A stretch of DNA of 64,000 bases from Lysobacterales bacterium (lineage in GTDB: Bacteria; Pseudomonadota; Gammaproteobacteria; Xanthomonadales; Rhodanobacteraceae). A model generated the notes under the pieces. The model saw only the letters and a program-made list of their open reading frames with translations, searched no databases and was not told the origin of the DNA. Location: assembly GCA_002632325.1 (NCBI GenBank), contig NSJK01000011.1:1-64000 (forward strand), written 5' to 3'. This document shows positions 1 to 9,388 of this stretch, in pieces (positions within the stretch are counted from its first letter, which is position 1; the number at the start of each line of letters is the position of its first letter). The translations under genes were made by a program, and so were the position numbers.

Positions 1-42
1 AGCTTGCCCGGCTCGGTTCGCGCGGCCGTGCAGGAGAGCCGC

Positions 43-990
43 AAGGCCCGACCCCGCATTTCATCCCCCGCGTCGCGCAGGTCGCGGCTGCCGCCGCTCC
101 TACAACAGTGCGCGGTAGGAGGGCCGGTACGCCCGACCTGACGCACGGCAGCGGAGCACGCCCCACTCTACGGGAGGGTCGCGGCTGCCGCCGCTCCTAC
201 AACAGCGCGCGGTAGGAGGGCCGGGAGGCCCGACCCCGCATTTCATCGTCCGCGTCACGCGGGTCGCGACTGCCGTCGCTCCTACAACAGCGCGCGGTAG
301 GAGGGCCGGAAGGCCCGACCCCGCATTTCATCGTCCGCGTCACGCGGGTCGCGACTGCCGTCGCTCCTACAACAGCGCGCGGTAGGAGGGCCGGAAGGCC
401 CGACCCCGCATTTCATCGTCCGCGTCACGCGGGTCGCGACTGCCGTCGCTCCTACAACAGCGCGCGGTAGGAGGGCCGGAAGGCCCGACCCCGCATTTCA
501 TCGTCCGCGTCACGCGGGTCGCGACTGCCGTCGCTCCTACAACAGCGCGTGGTAGGAGGGCCGGAAGGCCCGACCCCGCATTTCATCGTTCGCGTTGCGC
601 GGGTCGCGGCTGCCGCCGCTCCTACACCGTCACGATGCACGGCAACGCCGCGACGGGTGTCGTAGGAGGGCCGGAAGGCCCGACCCCGCATTTCATCGTT
701 CGCGTTGCGCGGGTCGCGGCTGCCGCCGCTCCTACACCGTCACGATGCACGGCAACGCCGCGACGGGTGTCGTAGGAGGGCCGGAAGGCCCGACCCCGCA
801 TTTCATCGCCCGTATCGCGCAGGTCGCGGCTACCGCCGCTCCTACAACAGCGCGCGGTAGGAGGGCCGGGAGGCCCGACCCCGCATTTCATCGCCCGCGT
901 CGCGAGGGTCGCGGCTACCGCCGCTCCTACAACAGCGCGCGGTAGGAGGGCCGGGAGGCCCGACCTGACGCACGGCAGCGGAGCAAGCTC
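43..990. repeat. Tandem array of GTAG-bounded REP doublets (array 1)
   Basis: About ten head-to-tail units start with GTAGGAGGGCCGG at 115, 212, 297, 382, 467, 552, 662, 772, 857 and 942. The spacing is mostly 85 bp, with two units of 110 bp and one of 97 bp. Each unit pairs a hairpin GTAGGAGGGCCGGAAGGCCC with an inverted partner ending GCGACTGCCGTCGCTCCTAC, separated by a shared spacer. The GTAG...CTAC boundaries match the SMAG/REP class described in Stenotrophomonas and Pseudomonas, which RAYT transposases mobilise. No such transposase is in the window. Apart from this array and the palindromes at 971-1112 I see no gene in 1-1195. Confidence 0.9.
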
Positions 991-1112
991 CGCTCTACGA
1001 CTCAGGTGTTTGTGGATGCAACCTCGCTCTGCTTGTGACGCTTGCAGTGCTCTTGTAGAGCCAAGCTTGCTCGGCTTGTGACGCCCGGGAGCGGAGCACG
1101 CTCCGCTCTACG
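971..1112. repeat. GTAGAGC-type palindromes
   Basis: Three short palindromes of a second family lie here: AGCGGAGCAAGCTCCGCT at 977-994, a GTAGAGCC...GGCTT element at about 1056-1078, and another AGCGGAGC element ending at 1112. Each has GTAG (or CTAC on the other strand) at one edge. The same family recurs at 26908, 28835 and 31639. They are probably non-autonomous REP-like elements and may also act as bidirectional terminators. Confidence 0.8.
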
Positions 1113-1195
1113 GACTGGCACCGCCTTGATCCGCTGGAGGCTTGCGCTGCCGGGTCCCTTCCCTCACGACTCGGCGCGCAGTCTTCCCTCCCTGA

Positions 1196-4100
1196 TCAAT
1201 GCACTGACTTGTCCTGTGCATGAATCGCCGAGCGCCGCAGTGAAGCAGCTGCCCGCATCAAGCGGATCTCGAATTGATACTGCCCCAGCGCCTTTCCGTA
1301 GCGATCATCAATTCGAGCCAGACCATCCACGTCACCCTGCGCCGTGAATGCCAGTTCCGTGGCAACCGTCACGTAATTCCGGAATTGAATTGCGTCGGCA
1401 AAGGATGGATCTTCAAGCAGCATCGGACCCAGGCTGGCCACGACCGGCCAGTTGCGACTCGCCAATTCGGCCATGAACGCCAGGACTTGATTGACACCCG
1501 CATGGTTTCGGCAATCCGCGTCAAGCCACTGGGGATCGATCCAGACGCCTTCCAGATCCGCTGCCTGGAAGTACGGGATGCTCGCACCTGCAACCACGCT
1601 GGTTGCATTGGCCCACAATGACAGGTTGATGTCCTTGCACGAGCGGGCTTGTTCCAGCATGACCGCGTGATTGAGCAGCAGACCCTCGGGGACATCGCGC
1701 AATGCGCTTGCACTGCGCAAGGATTCCCGGATCTTGCGCGCGACCGACAGGATCGGGTCGCGTGGCACGCGCTCGGCCATTTCACCGAGTTTGACCGACG
1801 CGGGTGTGGGCACATAGCCACCGATCACTTCGAGCAGCGGCCAGGGCGACTTTTCCAGCGCCGAAATCCCGGTAGCGGAACTACCTTTGAAGCGCGCCTT
1901 GGGCGCGAGCAACTGGAGGACGGGAAACAGATCCGAATTGGCAGGCGCGGCCTCGATCAACGCCAGGGCGGCCAGGCCATTGCGATCCATGAGTCGGAAC
2001 CGGTTGAAATCCGCGGTGCTCGAGATCGACAGGCGCTCGAGATCCTGTTTGAGGCGCTGGTCACGCGCACCAAACTCGGCCAAGGCCGGCAGTTTGCGTT
2101 TCGGACTCGCCACCAGGATCAAGTCACCCAAATTCGAAGTGTAGACCTCGACATCGGCAAAGCGAGGCAGCATCGCCTTGAGCACGGTAGCGACCAGTTC
2201 TGGGGTGATTTCATACACTTGGAGCCATTGCACGAACAAGCCATCCTCAGCGAGATGGCTCGGCACGAAATCGTAGAACTCCTCGGTGAACAAGGCCGCG
2301 ACGCCGTTGACCCATGGGTTGGATGGCTCGGAGATGATCACGTCGTAACGTTGCGAAGAACCCGAAAGAAACGCCTTGGCGTCATCGATGATGATGTGCG
2401 CACGCGGATCGCTGTAGACGCGTTCGACGCGGGGCACGAAATGGCGTGCCGCCTCGACCATCATCGGTTCGATTTCGATCACGTCGACCCGCTCGACCCG
2501 ATCGCTGCCGAGGAAAGTGTGCGCCGTCAAGCCGGAGCCAAAGCCGATGACACCCACCGACTTTGGCGACGGGTGCATTGCCAGCGGCAGCGCAGCCGCC
2601 ATTGCCATCGTGTACTCGTCCGGCGTGGGATCGCCGGCTCCCATCGCGATGGCTGCATCGACCTTGCCATTGGTGGAAATGGAGCGAACACCCTGCGTAC
2701 CCGGCGCACTGTAGAGAGCCACCGTTGCGGTCTTGCCATCACCGTAGAACAGCATGTCCGTGCCCGCGGGCAGACGCGCGCGATTGACTCGGTACGCAGA
2801 GGAGGCCAGCACCAGGGGATCGACCCGGGTTGCAGCGATTGCGGCAACCGCCGCAACGAGGGCAATGATGGATGCCACGGCGAGTTGACGCCGCGGACCT
2901 GGCTGTCTCGATCGCGTCGGATACCACAACAGGAAAACGCCAAGGGCGAGATCGGCCACGGCTGCGAGCCACAGGGCTATGCGCACACCGAGCATCGGCA
3001 TCAGCACGTGCATCGTCAGCAACACACCGACGATCGCGCCCAGGGTATTGACCGCGTAGGCCTTGCCGATCGCGGCTTCACCGGTGCCGCCGCGCAGGAG
3101 CGAGAGCGTCAGCAAGGGCAGGGTCATGCCGGCAAAGAACGCCGCCGGAAACATCACGCTCATCGAAATTGCCGCTGTCGCGAAGTTGTAGGCGGTATAC
3201 GCCGAATCACCCCGGCTCAAGGTTTGACGCAAGGCCACCACCCAGTCGAAAGCATGCATGTACACGAAGAGGGAACCCAATGCAGCCACGCCCATGAGCA
3301 CCTGCGCCCAACCGGCTCCGACCAGTGCGCTGCGCAAGCCATCGGCATGACGCCGCAGCCACAGACCACCAAAGGCAATGCCACTGATGAAGGCGGCGAG
3401 CATGAGCTCAAACGCATGGATCGTGCTGCCCAAGGCGAGCGACAGCATGCGCACCCAAGTCACTTCGTAGACGAACGAGCTTGCGCCGGTGATTGCCGCG
3501 GCGAGCAGGATGAACACCGGGGCCAGGCCTTCGGCCGTGGTCTGCGAGCGCGGCGAGGCGACCGTACCCGCGCGCGCCATCGGCCAGATCACGATCGCGA
3601 CCGCAATGCTGAGCAGGCCGCCGGTCATGATCGAGCCCGGCAGGCCCACCGCGGGCAGCAGCACAAACGTTGCAACCAGAGCGCCGACCGCCGCACCGAA
3701 ACTGTTGGAAAAATAGAGACTCGCCAGCACGCGCCCGCCCGATGAAGGCGCAATGCGCAGGAAACCCGCGCTCATCAGCGGAAAGGTCATGCCCAACAGC
3801 ACGCACTGGGCGCCAATGATCACGATCGCAACGAGGTAGCGAACCAGATCAAGTCCTGCGCCCGAACCAAGCAGCGGAAACAGGTGTCCGTAGGCGAAAC
3901 CGGTGGCGCCGTGGTAGATCGGATCGAATGCAACCCCGAGCAAACCAACGGCAAACTCCACAATCGCATAGGCGGCCAGCGGTCGCGCAATGCGTTCGCT
4001 GTAGCGGCTGGTCAGCCATGCGCCAATCGCCATGCCGCCCATGAACAGCATGAGCACGAAAGACTGCGCGTACGCTGCATGCCCGAGAAAGAGCCCCAGG

Positions 4101-4210
4101 TACTGCGTCCAGATCGACTCGTAGATGAGGCCCGCAGCACCCGAAATGGCGAACAGCGCCATCAGGAACCAACCCGCCGAGCCGCGCTTTTCTGCTGTCT
4201 GCATTGCCAT
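1196..4210 (-). CDS. Membrane-fused spermidine-synthase-like protein
   Basis: This 1004-residue protein joins a polytopic membrane region to a soluble methyltransferase-fold domain. Residues 1-460 hold many hydrophobic segments in two similar blocks (about 15-220 and 230-430). Residues 470-700 resemble polyamine aminopropyltransferases: a GFGSG nucleotide loop at 556-560, an acidic EIEP stretch near 579, and the ISEPSNPW motif at 626-633. The rest (about 700-1004) has no motif I recognise. Proteins of this build are usually annotated as fused MFS/spermidine synthase; their substrate is unproven. The start is uncertain. ATG at 4210 has AGGTGGAGG directly against it, while ATG at 4204 has better spacing. 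The gene stands alone and is divergent from the pilin locus. Confidence 0.8.
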   Translation of the reverse strand: MAMQTAEKRGSAGWFLMALFAISGAAGLIYESIWTQYLGLFLGHAAYAQSFVLMLFMGGMAIGAWLTSRYSERIARPLAAYAIVEFAVGLLGVAFDPIYHGATGFAYGHLFPLLGSGAGLDLVRYLVAIVIIGAQCVLLGMTFPLMSAGFLRIAPSSGGRVLASLYFSNSFGAAVGALVATFVLLPAVGLPGSIMTGGLLSIAVAIVIWPMARAGTVASPRSQTTAEGLAPVFILLAAAITGASSFVYEVTWVRMLSLALGSTIHAFELMLAAFISGIAFGGLWLRRHADGLRSALVGAGWAQVLMGVAALGSLFVYMHAFDWVVALRQTLSRGDSAYTAYNFATAAISMSVMFPAAFFAGMTLPLLTLSLLRGGTGEAAIGKAYAVNTLGAIVGVLLTMHVLMPMLGVRIALWLAAVADLALGVFLLWYPTRSRQPGPRRQLAVASIIALVAAVAAIAATRVDPLVLASSAYRVNRARLPAGTDMLFYGDGKTATVALYSAPGTQGVRSISTNGKVDAAIAMGAGDPTPDEYTMAMAAALPLAMHPSPKSVGVIGFGSGLTAHTFLGSDRVERVDVIEIEPMMVEAARHFVPRVERVYSDPRAHIIIDDAKAFLSGSSQRYDVIISEPSNPWVNGVAALFTEEFYDFVPSHLAEDGLFVQWLQVYEITPELVATVLKAMLPRFADVEVYTSNLGDLILVASPKRKLPALAEFGARDQRLKQDLERLSISSTADFNRFRLMDRNGLAALALIEAAPANSDLFPVLQLLAPKARFKGSSATGISALEKSPWPLLEVIGGYVPTPASVKLGEMAERVPRDPILSVARKIRESLRSASALRDVPEGLLLNHAVMLEQARSCKDINLSLWANATSVVAGASIPYFQAADLEGVWIDPQWLDADCRNHAGVNQVLAFMAELASRNWPVVASLGPMLLEDPSFADAIQFRNYVTVATELAFTAQGDVDGLARIDDRYGKALGQYQFEIRLMRAAASLRRSAIHAQDKSVH

Positions 4211-4336
4211 CCTCCACCTCGAACTTGCCGGATGCTAGCCGATCTTGGCGCCATCAAGGCGTGTCGCAATCATGCAGCGCGAGGGATTGGGCACAGGCGC
4301 CTTTGCAGCAGGCAGCGTCTCGGCTAAATTGAGCGG

Positions 4337-5086
4337 GTGTCCCGCTGGAAAGCCGCCACCCTGCATCTGTCGATCAGCATGATGATCGGCTTGGTCACGG
4401 CCGCCTTGCTCCTGCTGGTCTGGTATCCGCCGCCGCTGTTCCATGCAGCGGGTGCAGACACCTTGGTACTGCTGCTGGTCAGCGTCGATCTCGGCCTCGG
4501 GCCGCTGTTGACCCTGGTCGTGTTCAAGTCCGGCAAGCGCGGCTTGAAGTTCGACTTGAGCGTGATCGCACTCGCTCAGGCAATCGCCTTGGTCTACGGG
4601 CTCTCGGTCGTGCTGCGCGCCCGCCCGGTGTTCATTGCCACGGCGGTCGATCGTCTGGTGGTGGTAACCGCTGACGAACTCGATCCGGCCGATCTGGCCA
4701 AGGCGAGCAAACCCGAGTTCAGGCACCTGTCGTGGACAGGTCCGGTCCTCGTCGGCACGCGGATCCCCAGCGACTGGCGCGAGCGCAATACCGTGTTGTT
4801 CTCGTCGACTGCGGGCAAGGACATCGAGGAATATCCGCAGTACTACGTCGACTACGCACAGGCGGCGCCCAAGCTGCTCGAGCGTGCCAAGCCACTCGAT
4901 GCACTGCCCGCGCGCGGCGAGGCGCAGCGTCAACTCATCGCGGCAGCACTCGCCAAACTGGGCAAGCACGAGGCCGACGTGGTGTGGGTGCCGATGGTCG
5001 CGCGTCGCGCAAATCTCGTGATGCTGCTCGATCGGCACAGCGGCAATCCGCTGAAGGCACTGCGCATCAATCCCTGGGCACACTGA
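4337..5086 (+). CDS. tfpZ: TfpX/TfpZ-like type IV pilin accessory protein
   Basis: This 249-residue inner-membrane protein has hydrophobic segments at about 8-30, 38-60 and 72-95, followed by a hydrophilic domain of about 150 residues that is probably periplasmic. Its length, the PPPLFHAAG and VDLGLGPLLTLVVF stretches and its place just upstream of pilA match the TfpX/TfpZ/FimB family, which helps assembly of particular pilin types. The start is GTG at 4337. There is no convincing Shine-Dalgarno site, and no better start upstream. A 260-bp gap holding its own promoter separates it from pilA, so the two genes are probably transcribed separately. Confidence 0.8.
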   Translation: MSRWKAATLHLSISMMIGLVTAALLLLVWYPPPLFHAAGADTLVLLLVSVDLGLGPLLTLVVFKSGKRGLKFDLSVIALAQAIALVYGLSVVLRARPVFIATAVDRLVVVTADELDPADLAKASKPEFRHLSWTGPVLVGTRIPSDWRERNTVLFSSTAGKDIEEYPQYYVDYAQAAPKLLERAKPLDALPARGEAQRQLIAAALAKLGKHEADVVWVPMVARRANLVMLLDRHSGNPLKALRINPWAH

Positions 5087-5213
5087 CGTGGGCTGACACC
5101 CAGGGCGGGCGCGAATTGTCACATCGTGACATTTCCTGCTTAGCCTTGCCGGCAAGCTGAGAACCCCGTCTCAACATGGTTTTGCGATTGACCGATCGAT
5201 GATGGGCTGGGCT

Positions 5214-5230
5214 TTGGCACGAAAGCTGCT
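5214..5230 (+). promoter_or_regulatory. Sigma-54 (RpoN) promoter of pilA
   Basis: TTGGCACGAAAGCTGCT matches the RpoN consensus (TTGGCACG-N4-TTGCT) with one difference. GG at 5216-5217 and GC at 5228-5229 are exactly 10 bp apart, as sigma-54 requires. Transcription would start near 5240, giving a leader of about 105 nt before pilA. Sigma-54 with the PilS-PilR two-component system controls pilA in Pseudomonas and Xanthomonas. PilSR is not in this window. Confidence 0.88.
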
Positions 5231-5346
5231 ACTCTTTTTCCGCGAGCCGTCGATCGCCGGACGAGAAAGCGATCGCGGAAGCGGGCCCGCCTGGCAAGGT
5301 TGGCGGCTCTAGGGGCAAGACTGAACCATCCATGAGAGGAACCACC

Positions 5347-5784
5347 ATGAACAAGATCCAGAAAGGCTTCACGCTGATCGAGCTGATGATCGTCGTCGCG
5401 ATCATCGCCATCCTCGCCGCGATTGCTCTGCCGGCGTACCAGAACTACATCAAGCGTTCGAAGGTCACCGAAGGCATCGTCATCGCCGACGCCTGCAAGG
5501 GCTCGGTTTCCGAGTATGTCGCCTCGATGAACAAGATGCCGGCTGACCTCAAGACCGCGGGCTGTGGCAATTTCGCGGCCACGCAGTATGTGTCCGGCTT
5601 GACCTACACCGCGGGCACGGGTGCGATCACGACCACCTATGCGAACGTCGGCACGGGCGTCGACGGCAAGGTGTATCAGCTCGCTCCGAATAGCGTTACC
5701 AATGCCACCAACGGCCAGCTCACCGGCTGGACCTGCACGTCCAGCACGGTCAGCTCCGAACTGCTGCCGGCTTCTTGCCGCTGA
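5347..5784 (+). CDS. pilA: Type IV major pilin PilA
   Basis: This is a 145-residue prepilin. The leader MNKIQKG is followed by [20 protein letters not shown], the class IVa N-terminal helix. Cleavage falls after Gly7, leaving Phe as mature residue 1 and Glu at mature position 5. Two cysteines in the last 20 residues (WTC...ASC) form the usual C-terminal disulfide loop, and two more lie in the middle. The start at 5347 is preferred over the in-frame ATG at 5332 because GAGAGGA precedes it and the leader length is right. PilD (27284) should process it, and PilB/PilC assemble it. The Ser/Thr-rich C-terminal half could carry O-glycans, given the modification genes on either side. Confidence 0.97.
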   Translation: MNKIQKGFTLIELMIVVAIIAILAAIALPAYQNYIKRSKVTEGIVIADACKGSVSEYVASMNKMPADLKTAGCGNFAATQYVSGLTYTAGTGAITTTYANVGTGVDGKVYQLAPNSVTNATNGQLTGWTCTSSTVSSELLPASCR

Positions 5785-5813
5785 TCCATTCGGCACGACT
5801 CGTGTACTCGATG

Positions 5814-5839
5814 CCCCCGCTTCGGCGGGGGTATTTTTT
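5814..5839 (+). terminator. Intrinsic terminator of pilA
   Basis: A 7-bp stem CCCCCGC/GCGGGGG closes a TTCG tetraloop (5814-5831) and is followed by TATTTTTT. It lies 30 bp after the pilA stop and would isolate pilA from the downstream membrane protein. Confidence 0.95.
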
Positions 5840-5929
5840 GCGCGTCGTTCGCCCGTGCGTGGCCCGATGCATGGGCAATCTTGCCCTCTGCTACCATCGA
5901 CGCACCCCCGGCCGACGCGCTCATCGTCG

Positions 5930-7903
5930 ATGAAGCATGTACTGCACAGCACCAAGGCGTGGCTCGTGCTGGTCGGCTTGCTGCTGCTTGCAGGATTCGC
6001 CTACTGGAACGGCCTTCGCGGTGGTTTCGTCTATGACGATGCCAGCTCGATCCTTGCCAACCCAAACGTGCACATTCGCGACCTCGACCTCGCCACATGG
6101 TGGCGGGCCGCGGTCGAGTTTCCGTCCGGCGTCGCGCCGTTCCGATCCCTCACGATGCTCTCATTCGCGGCCAACCACTACTTCAGTGGTCTAGCCCCCC
6201 ATGCCTACAAGCTGACCAACCTCGCCATCCATCTCGTCAATGGAATGCTGCTTTTCCTGCTCTTGCGCGCGCTGCTGGCCCTTTCGCGCGCATGCAGCAG
6301 CCTGCCTCGGGATCAGCACGCCAAGGATGCCGCAGCCGTGACAGTTGCAGTCATGGCCGGGCTGTGGGTGCTGTTGCCAATCAACATTTCCGCCGTTCTG
6401 TATGTCGTACAGCGCCTGGAGGCTTTGGCAACCAGCTTCGTGTTCCTGGGGTTGTGGTGGTACTGCAGCGCAAGGCGCCGCTTGTGGCAGACGGGCCGCG
6501 GCCAAATGTCGCTGTGCGCGAGCGTCATCGTCTGTTCGTCATTTGGCGCGCTGGCCAAGGAAAGCGCGGTGATGCTGCCCCTGTATGCGGCCGTCATCGA
6601 ATTGTGCCTGCCCAACACACGCAATGCGGATGGGCATCGCTCACGCACGGTCATCGGTTTGTTTGCCTGCACGCTCGTGCTGCCACTGATCGCCGGTTTG
6701 ATCTGGCTGTGGAGATTGTTCATCGATTGGGACACGCTGTTCTCGGGCCACGCGTCGACCGTCTCGCGCCTGTTGACGGAAAGCCGCGTGCTCATCGACT
6801 ACATCGCCTGGACTCTGGTTCCACGCCTGGATTCACTCACGCTTTACCACGACGACATCGAACGCAGCAGCGGGCTGTTGGCGCCGCCGACCACCGTGCT
6901 TGCGATTCTCGCGCTCGCGACGCTGGCAGCAGTCGGTATCTGGCAACGCAAGCAACGTCCATTGTTTGCGTTGGGCATTGCGTGGTTCTTTGCCGGCCAC
7001 GTGCTCACCGCGACCATCATTCCGTTGGTGCTCGCTTTCGAGCATCGCAACTATTTTCCATCCGTTGGATTGCTGCTGGCCTGCACAAGCCTGGTTGGAC
7101 TCGAACGACCGCTTGTCCATGCGCGCGTACGCCGAATACTGACGATTCTCGCCATCGCCTTCTACGCCAGCACGACTTGGATGCGCGCGCAGGAATGGGC
7201 AGATCCCATGCAGTTGGCGCGCAGCGACGCGCTCAAGCGCCCGCAGTCTTCGGCGGCGCAGTTTGACTTTGCCCAGGCGCTCCTCGCTCAGTCGGCGCGT
7301 ACTGACAACCAGGCCGACGCTCAAGCCGCACTCACAATTCTGGACAAGGGGCGCACGATCCAAGGTGCCGGCATCCAGTTCGAGCAAGCCATCATCGTCT
7401 TGCTGGGGCAATCGGGCTATCCCGCGCCCGAGGCCGTATGGGACACCCTGATGGCAAAGCTCGCTCGCGGCCCGCTCGACAACAACAGCGTCCATGCTCT
7501 CTCCCAACTCAACCACTGCTTTGCCGACGCCCAATGCCAGTCAAGTCAGCGCGATAAGCTGGCACAAGCCTACGCGCTGGCGGCGCCTCACGACAATGGG
7601 CGCACTGATTTCATCAGCGTCCGAGCCGAGTATGCATGGCATGTCCTTGGTAACCACGCGCTCGCGGAACACTATTTCCGCGAGGGTCTGGCCCAATCGC
7701 CAAGCAATGTTCGCCTGTTGCGTGCCTTGGCTGTGATACTGCTGCATGAAGATAAGCTTGATGAGGCCGCTTCAACGATCGCCGCCATCGAGCGCAAGAA
7801 CCGATTGGGCATGCTTGATGGCTTCATCGCGCCACTGCGACGGGACCTCGAAGCTCGCCGCGCCGCTGCACACAACCAAACCAAGAGCGGTTCCGACAGA
7901 TGA
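5930..7903 (+). CDS. TMTC-like membrane glycosyltransferase with C-terminal TPRs, putative pilin O-glycosyltransferase
   Basis: This 657-residue protein has a signal-anchor helix (about 10-28), the motif FVYDDASSILANPNV near residue 35, about ten further membrane segments to about residue 430, and a soluble C-terminal region with TPR-like helices. The YDD-x-x-x-I-x-N-P motif after the first helix resembles TMTC/GT-C enzymes, which use lipid-linked sugars. Proteins of this type beside pilA in xanthomonads are candidate pilin glycosyltransferases; that role is inferred here. I chose ATG at 5930 because the longer open frame (from 5621) runs through pilA and its terminator. It lies 145 bp after the pilA stop and 76 bp before the amino-sugar operon, so it may be that operon's first gene. 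Confidence 0.7.
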   Translation: MKHVLHSTKAWLVLVGLLLLAGFAYWNGLRGGFVYDDASSILANPNVHIRDLDLATWWRAAVEFPSGVAPFRSLTMLSFAANHYFSGLAPHAYKLTNLAIHLVNGMLLFLLLRALLALSRACSSLPRDQHAKDAAAVTVAVMAGLWVLLPINISAVLYVVQRLEALATSFVFLGLWWYCSARRRLWQTGRGQMSLCASVIVCSSFGALAKESAVMLPLYAAVIELCLPNTRNADGHRSRTVIGLFACTLVLPLIAGLIWLWRLFIDWDTLFSGHASTVSRLLTESRVLIDYIAWTLVPRLDSLTLYHDDIERSSGLLAPPTTVLAILALATLAAVGIWQRKQRPLFALGIAWFFAGHVLTATIIPLVLAFEHRNYFPSVGLLLACTSLVGLERPLVHARVRRILTILAIAFYASTTWMRAQEWADPMQLARSDALKRPQSSAAQFDFAQALLAQSARTDNQADAQAALTILDKGRTIQGAGIQFEQAIIVLLGQSGYPAPEAVWDTLMAKLARGPLDNNSVHALSQLNHCFADAQCQSSQRDKLAQAYALAAPHDNGRTDFISVRAEYAWHVLGNHALAEHYFREGLAQSPSNVRLLRALAVILLHEDKLDEAASTIAAIERKNRLGMLDGFIAPLRRDLEARRAAAHNQTKSGSDR

Positions 7904-7979
7904 ACAAGCACGTACCCGTCTGGTCACGCCTGCACGACATGGCAATAATGGCCGCAACACTGCAGACGCCGCCATCGAA

Positions 7980-9161
7980 ATGAAAACGATCGTCGCCCCC
8001 GCCGATCTCGCCATCAATGGCGCGCTGCCGGCGTTTGACAAGCCGCTGCATGTGGGCAGGCCCAACATCGGCAATCGCGATGCATACTTGAAACGCGTCA
8101 ACCAGATACTCGACAACCAATGGCTCACCAACAACGGCCCGATGGTGCAGGAGTTCGAGCGCCGCATCGCCGACTTCCTTGGCGTCAAACATTGTGTGGC
8201 AATGTGCAATGCCACCATCGCGCTGGAAATCGCCATCCGCGCGCTGGGTCTGGAAGGCGAAGTGATCGTGCCGTCGTGGACTTTCGTGGCCACGGCCCAT
8301 GCGCTGTACTGGCAAGGCATCACACCGGTATTCGCCGACATCGACCCTGCCACGCACAATCTCGATCCCGCCGCCGTGCGGCGCATGATCACGCCGCGCA
8401 CGACCGGCATCATCGGCGTGCACCTGTGGGGCCGCGCTGCACCGATCGATGAACTTCAAACCATCGCCGACGAGCACGGCCTCAAGTTGCTGTTCGATGC
8501 CGCACACGCCTTTGGCTGCAGTTACAAGGGACAAAGCATCGGCCGCTTCGGTGCCTGCGAGGTGTTCAGCTTCCACGCCACCAAGGCTCTCAACACCATG
8601 GAAGGCGGCGCCGTCACCACCAACGACGACGAACTGGCCGAAGCGATGCGCCTGATGCGCAACTTCGGATTCAAGGGCTACGACAATGTCATCCACCCCG
8701 GCACCAACGGCAAAATGATCGAAGTGTGCGCGGCGATGGGATTGGTGAACCTGGAAGGGTTCGACGACATCATCGCCATCAACCGCCGCAACCACGCCGC
8801 CTACACGCAGGCATTGGCCGGCATACCCGGCATTTCCGTGCTGGACTACGACCCGCACGAACGCAACAGCCATCACTACGTGGTGATCGAAGTGGGCGAG
8901 GACTGCGCGGCGACGCGCGACGAGCTGGTCGCGGCACTGCATGCTGAAAACGTGCTCGCACGCAAGTATTTCTGGCCGGGCGCCCACCGCATGCAGCCGT
9001 ACCGGGATTTGTTTCCGCATGCGGGATTGCTGCTGCAATACGCGCAGCGGGTTGCGGATCGAGTGATCGTGCTGCCCAACGGCTCCATGGTTGGCGGAAA
9101 CGTGATATCCACCATCCACGACATCATCGTCGCACGCATCCACGAGGAGATAGCACCATGA
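7980..9161 (+). CDS. DegT/DnrJ/EryC1-family nucleotide-sugar aminotransferase (VioA-like)
   Basis: This 393-residue PLP enzyme belongs to the family that transfers an amino group from glutamate to a keto group on a nucleotide-linked deoxy sugar. The PLP lysine is Lys202 in SFHATKALNTMEGG. Asp173 in LFDAAHAFG contacts the pyridine nitrogen. GPMVQEFE and the N-terminal NQWLTNNG stretch fit the family. The ATG at 7980 gives the normal length; the open frame upstream (to 7746) overlaps the preceding gene and is not conserved-looking. The stop overlaps the ACP start (ATGA). Company with ACP, KAS III, reductase and acyltransferase points to a 4-amino-4,6-dideoxyhexose such as dTDP-viosamine. The dehydratase supplying the keto sugar is not in this window. 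Confidence 0.88.
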   Translation: MKTIVAPADLAINGALPAFDKPLHVGRPNIGNRDAYLKRVNQILDNQWLTNNGPMVQEFERRIADFLGVKHCVAMCNATIALEIAIRALGLEGEVIVPSWTFVATAHALYWQGITPVFADIDPATHNLDPAAVRRMITPRTTGIIGVHLWGRAAPIDELQTIADEHGLKLLFDAAHAFGCSYKGQSIGRFGACEVFSFHATKALNTMEGGAVTTNDDELAEAMRLMRNFGFKGYDNVIHPGTNGKMIEVCAAMGLVNLEGFDDIIAINRRNHAAYTQALAGIPGISVLDYDPHERNSHHYVVIEVGEDCAATRDELVAALHAENVLARKYFWPGAHRMQPYRDLFPHAGLLLQYAQRVADRVIVLPNGSMVGGNVISTIHDIIVARIHEEIAP

Positions 9162-9388
9162 ACGCCGACGATTTCATCGAAAAGTTCGCCTTTGCCATCG
9201 AGGTCGAGGCAGCGACGCTAGCGCTGGATACGCGTTTCAAGGATCTGCCGAATTGGGATTCACTCAACACGCTGGCGGTAATAGCGATGGCGGATGCCGA
9301 CTACGGCGCCAGCCTCACCGGCAGCGACATCCAGAACAGCCAGACGGTCGGTGAGCTGATGCAAGTCGTCCAAGGCCGCATGGGATGA
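9158..9388 (+). CDS. Dedicated acyl carrier protein
   Basis: A 76-residue acidic helical protein with the phosphopantetheine site DSL at Ser35 in PNWDSLNTL. It would hold the growing acyl chain between the KAS III enzymes, the reductase and the acyltransferase encoded next to it. It overlaps both neighbours by four bases (ATGA at each end), so translation is coupled. It differs from fatty-acid AcpP (usually LGADSLDTVEL around the serine), which supports a private carrier for this pathway. Confidence 0.85.
   Translation: MNADDFIEKFAFAIEVEAATLALDTRFKDLPNWDSLNTLAVIAMADADYGASLTGSDIQNSQTVGELMQVVQGRMG

Noticed and set aside
43..990. CRISPR-like appearance of the regular array
   Set aside because: The intervening sequences are the same in most units, the units are palindromic GTAG elements, and no cas genes are nearby.
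1649..3745. 698-codon open frame on the plus strand
   Set aside because: It is antisense to the spermidine-synthase-like gene, His/Arg-rich with no domain, a typical shadow frame in GC-rich DNA.
5621..5929. Upstream extension of the TMTC-like gene
   Set aside because: It would begin inside pilA in another frame and cross the pilA terminator; the membrane anchor starts at 5930.
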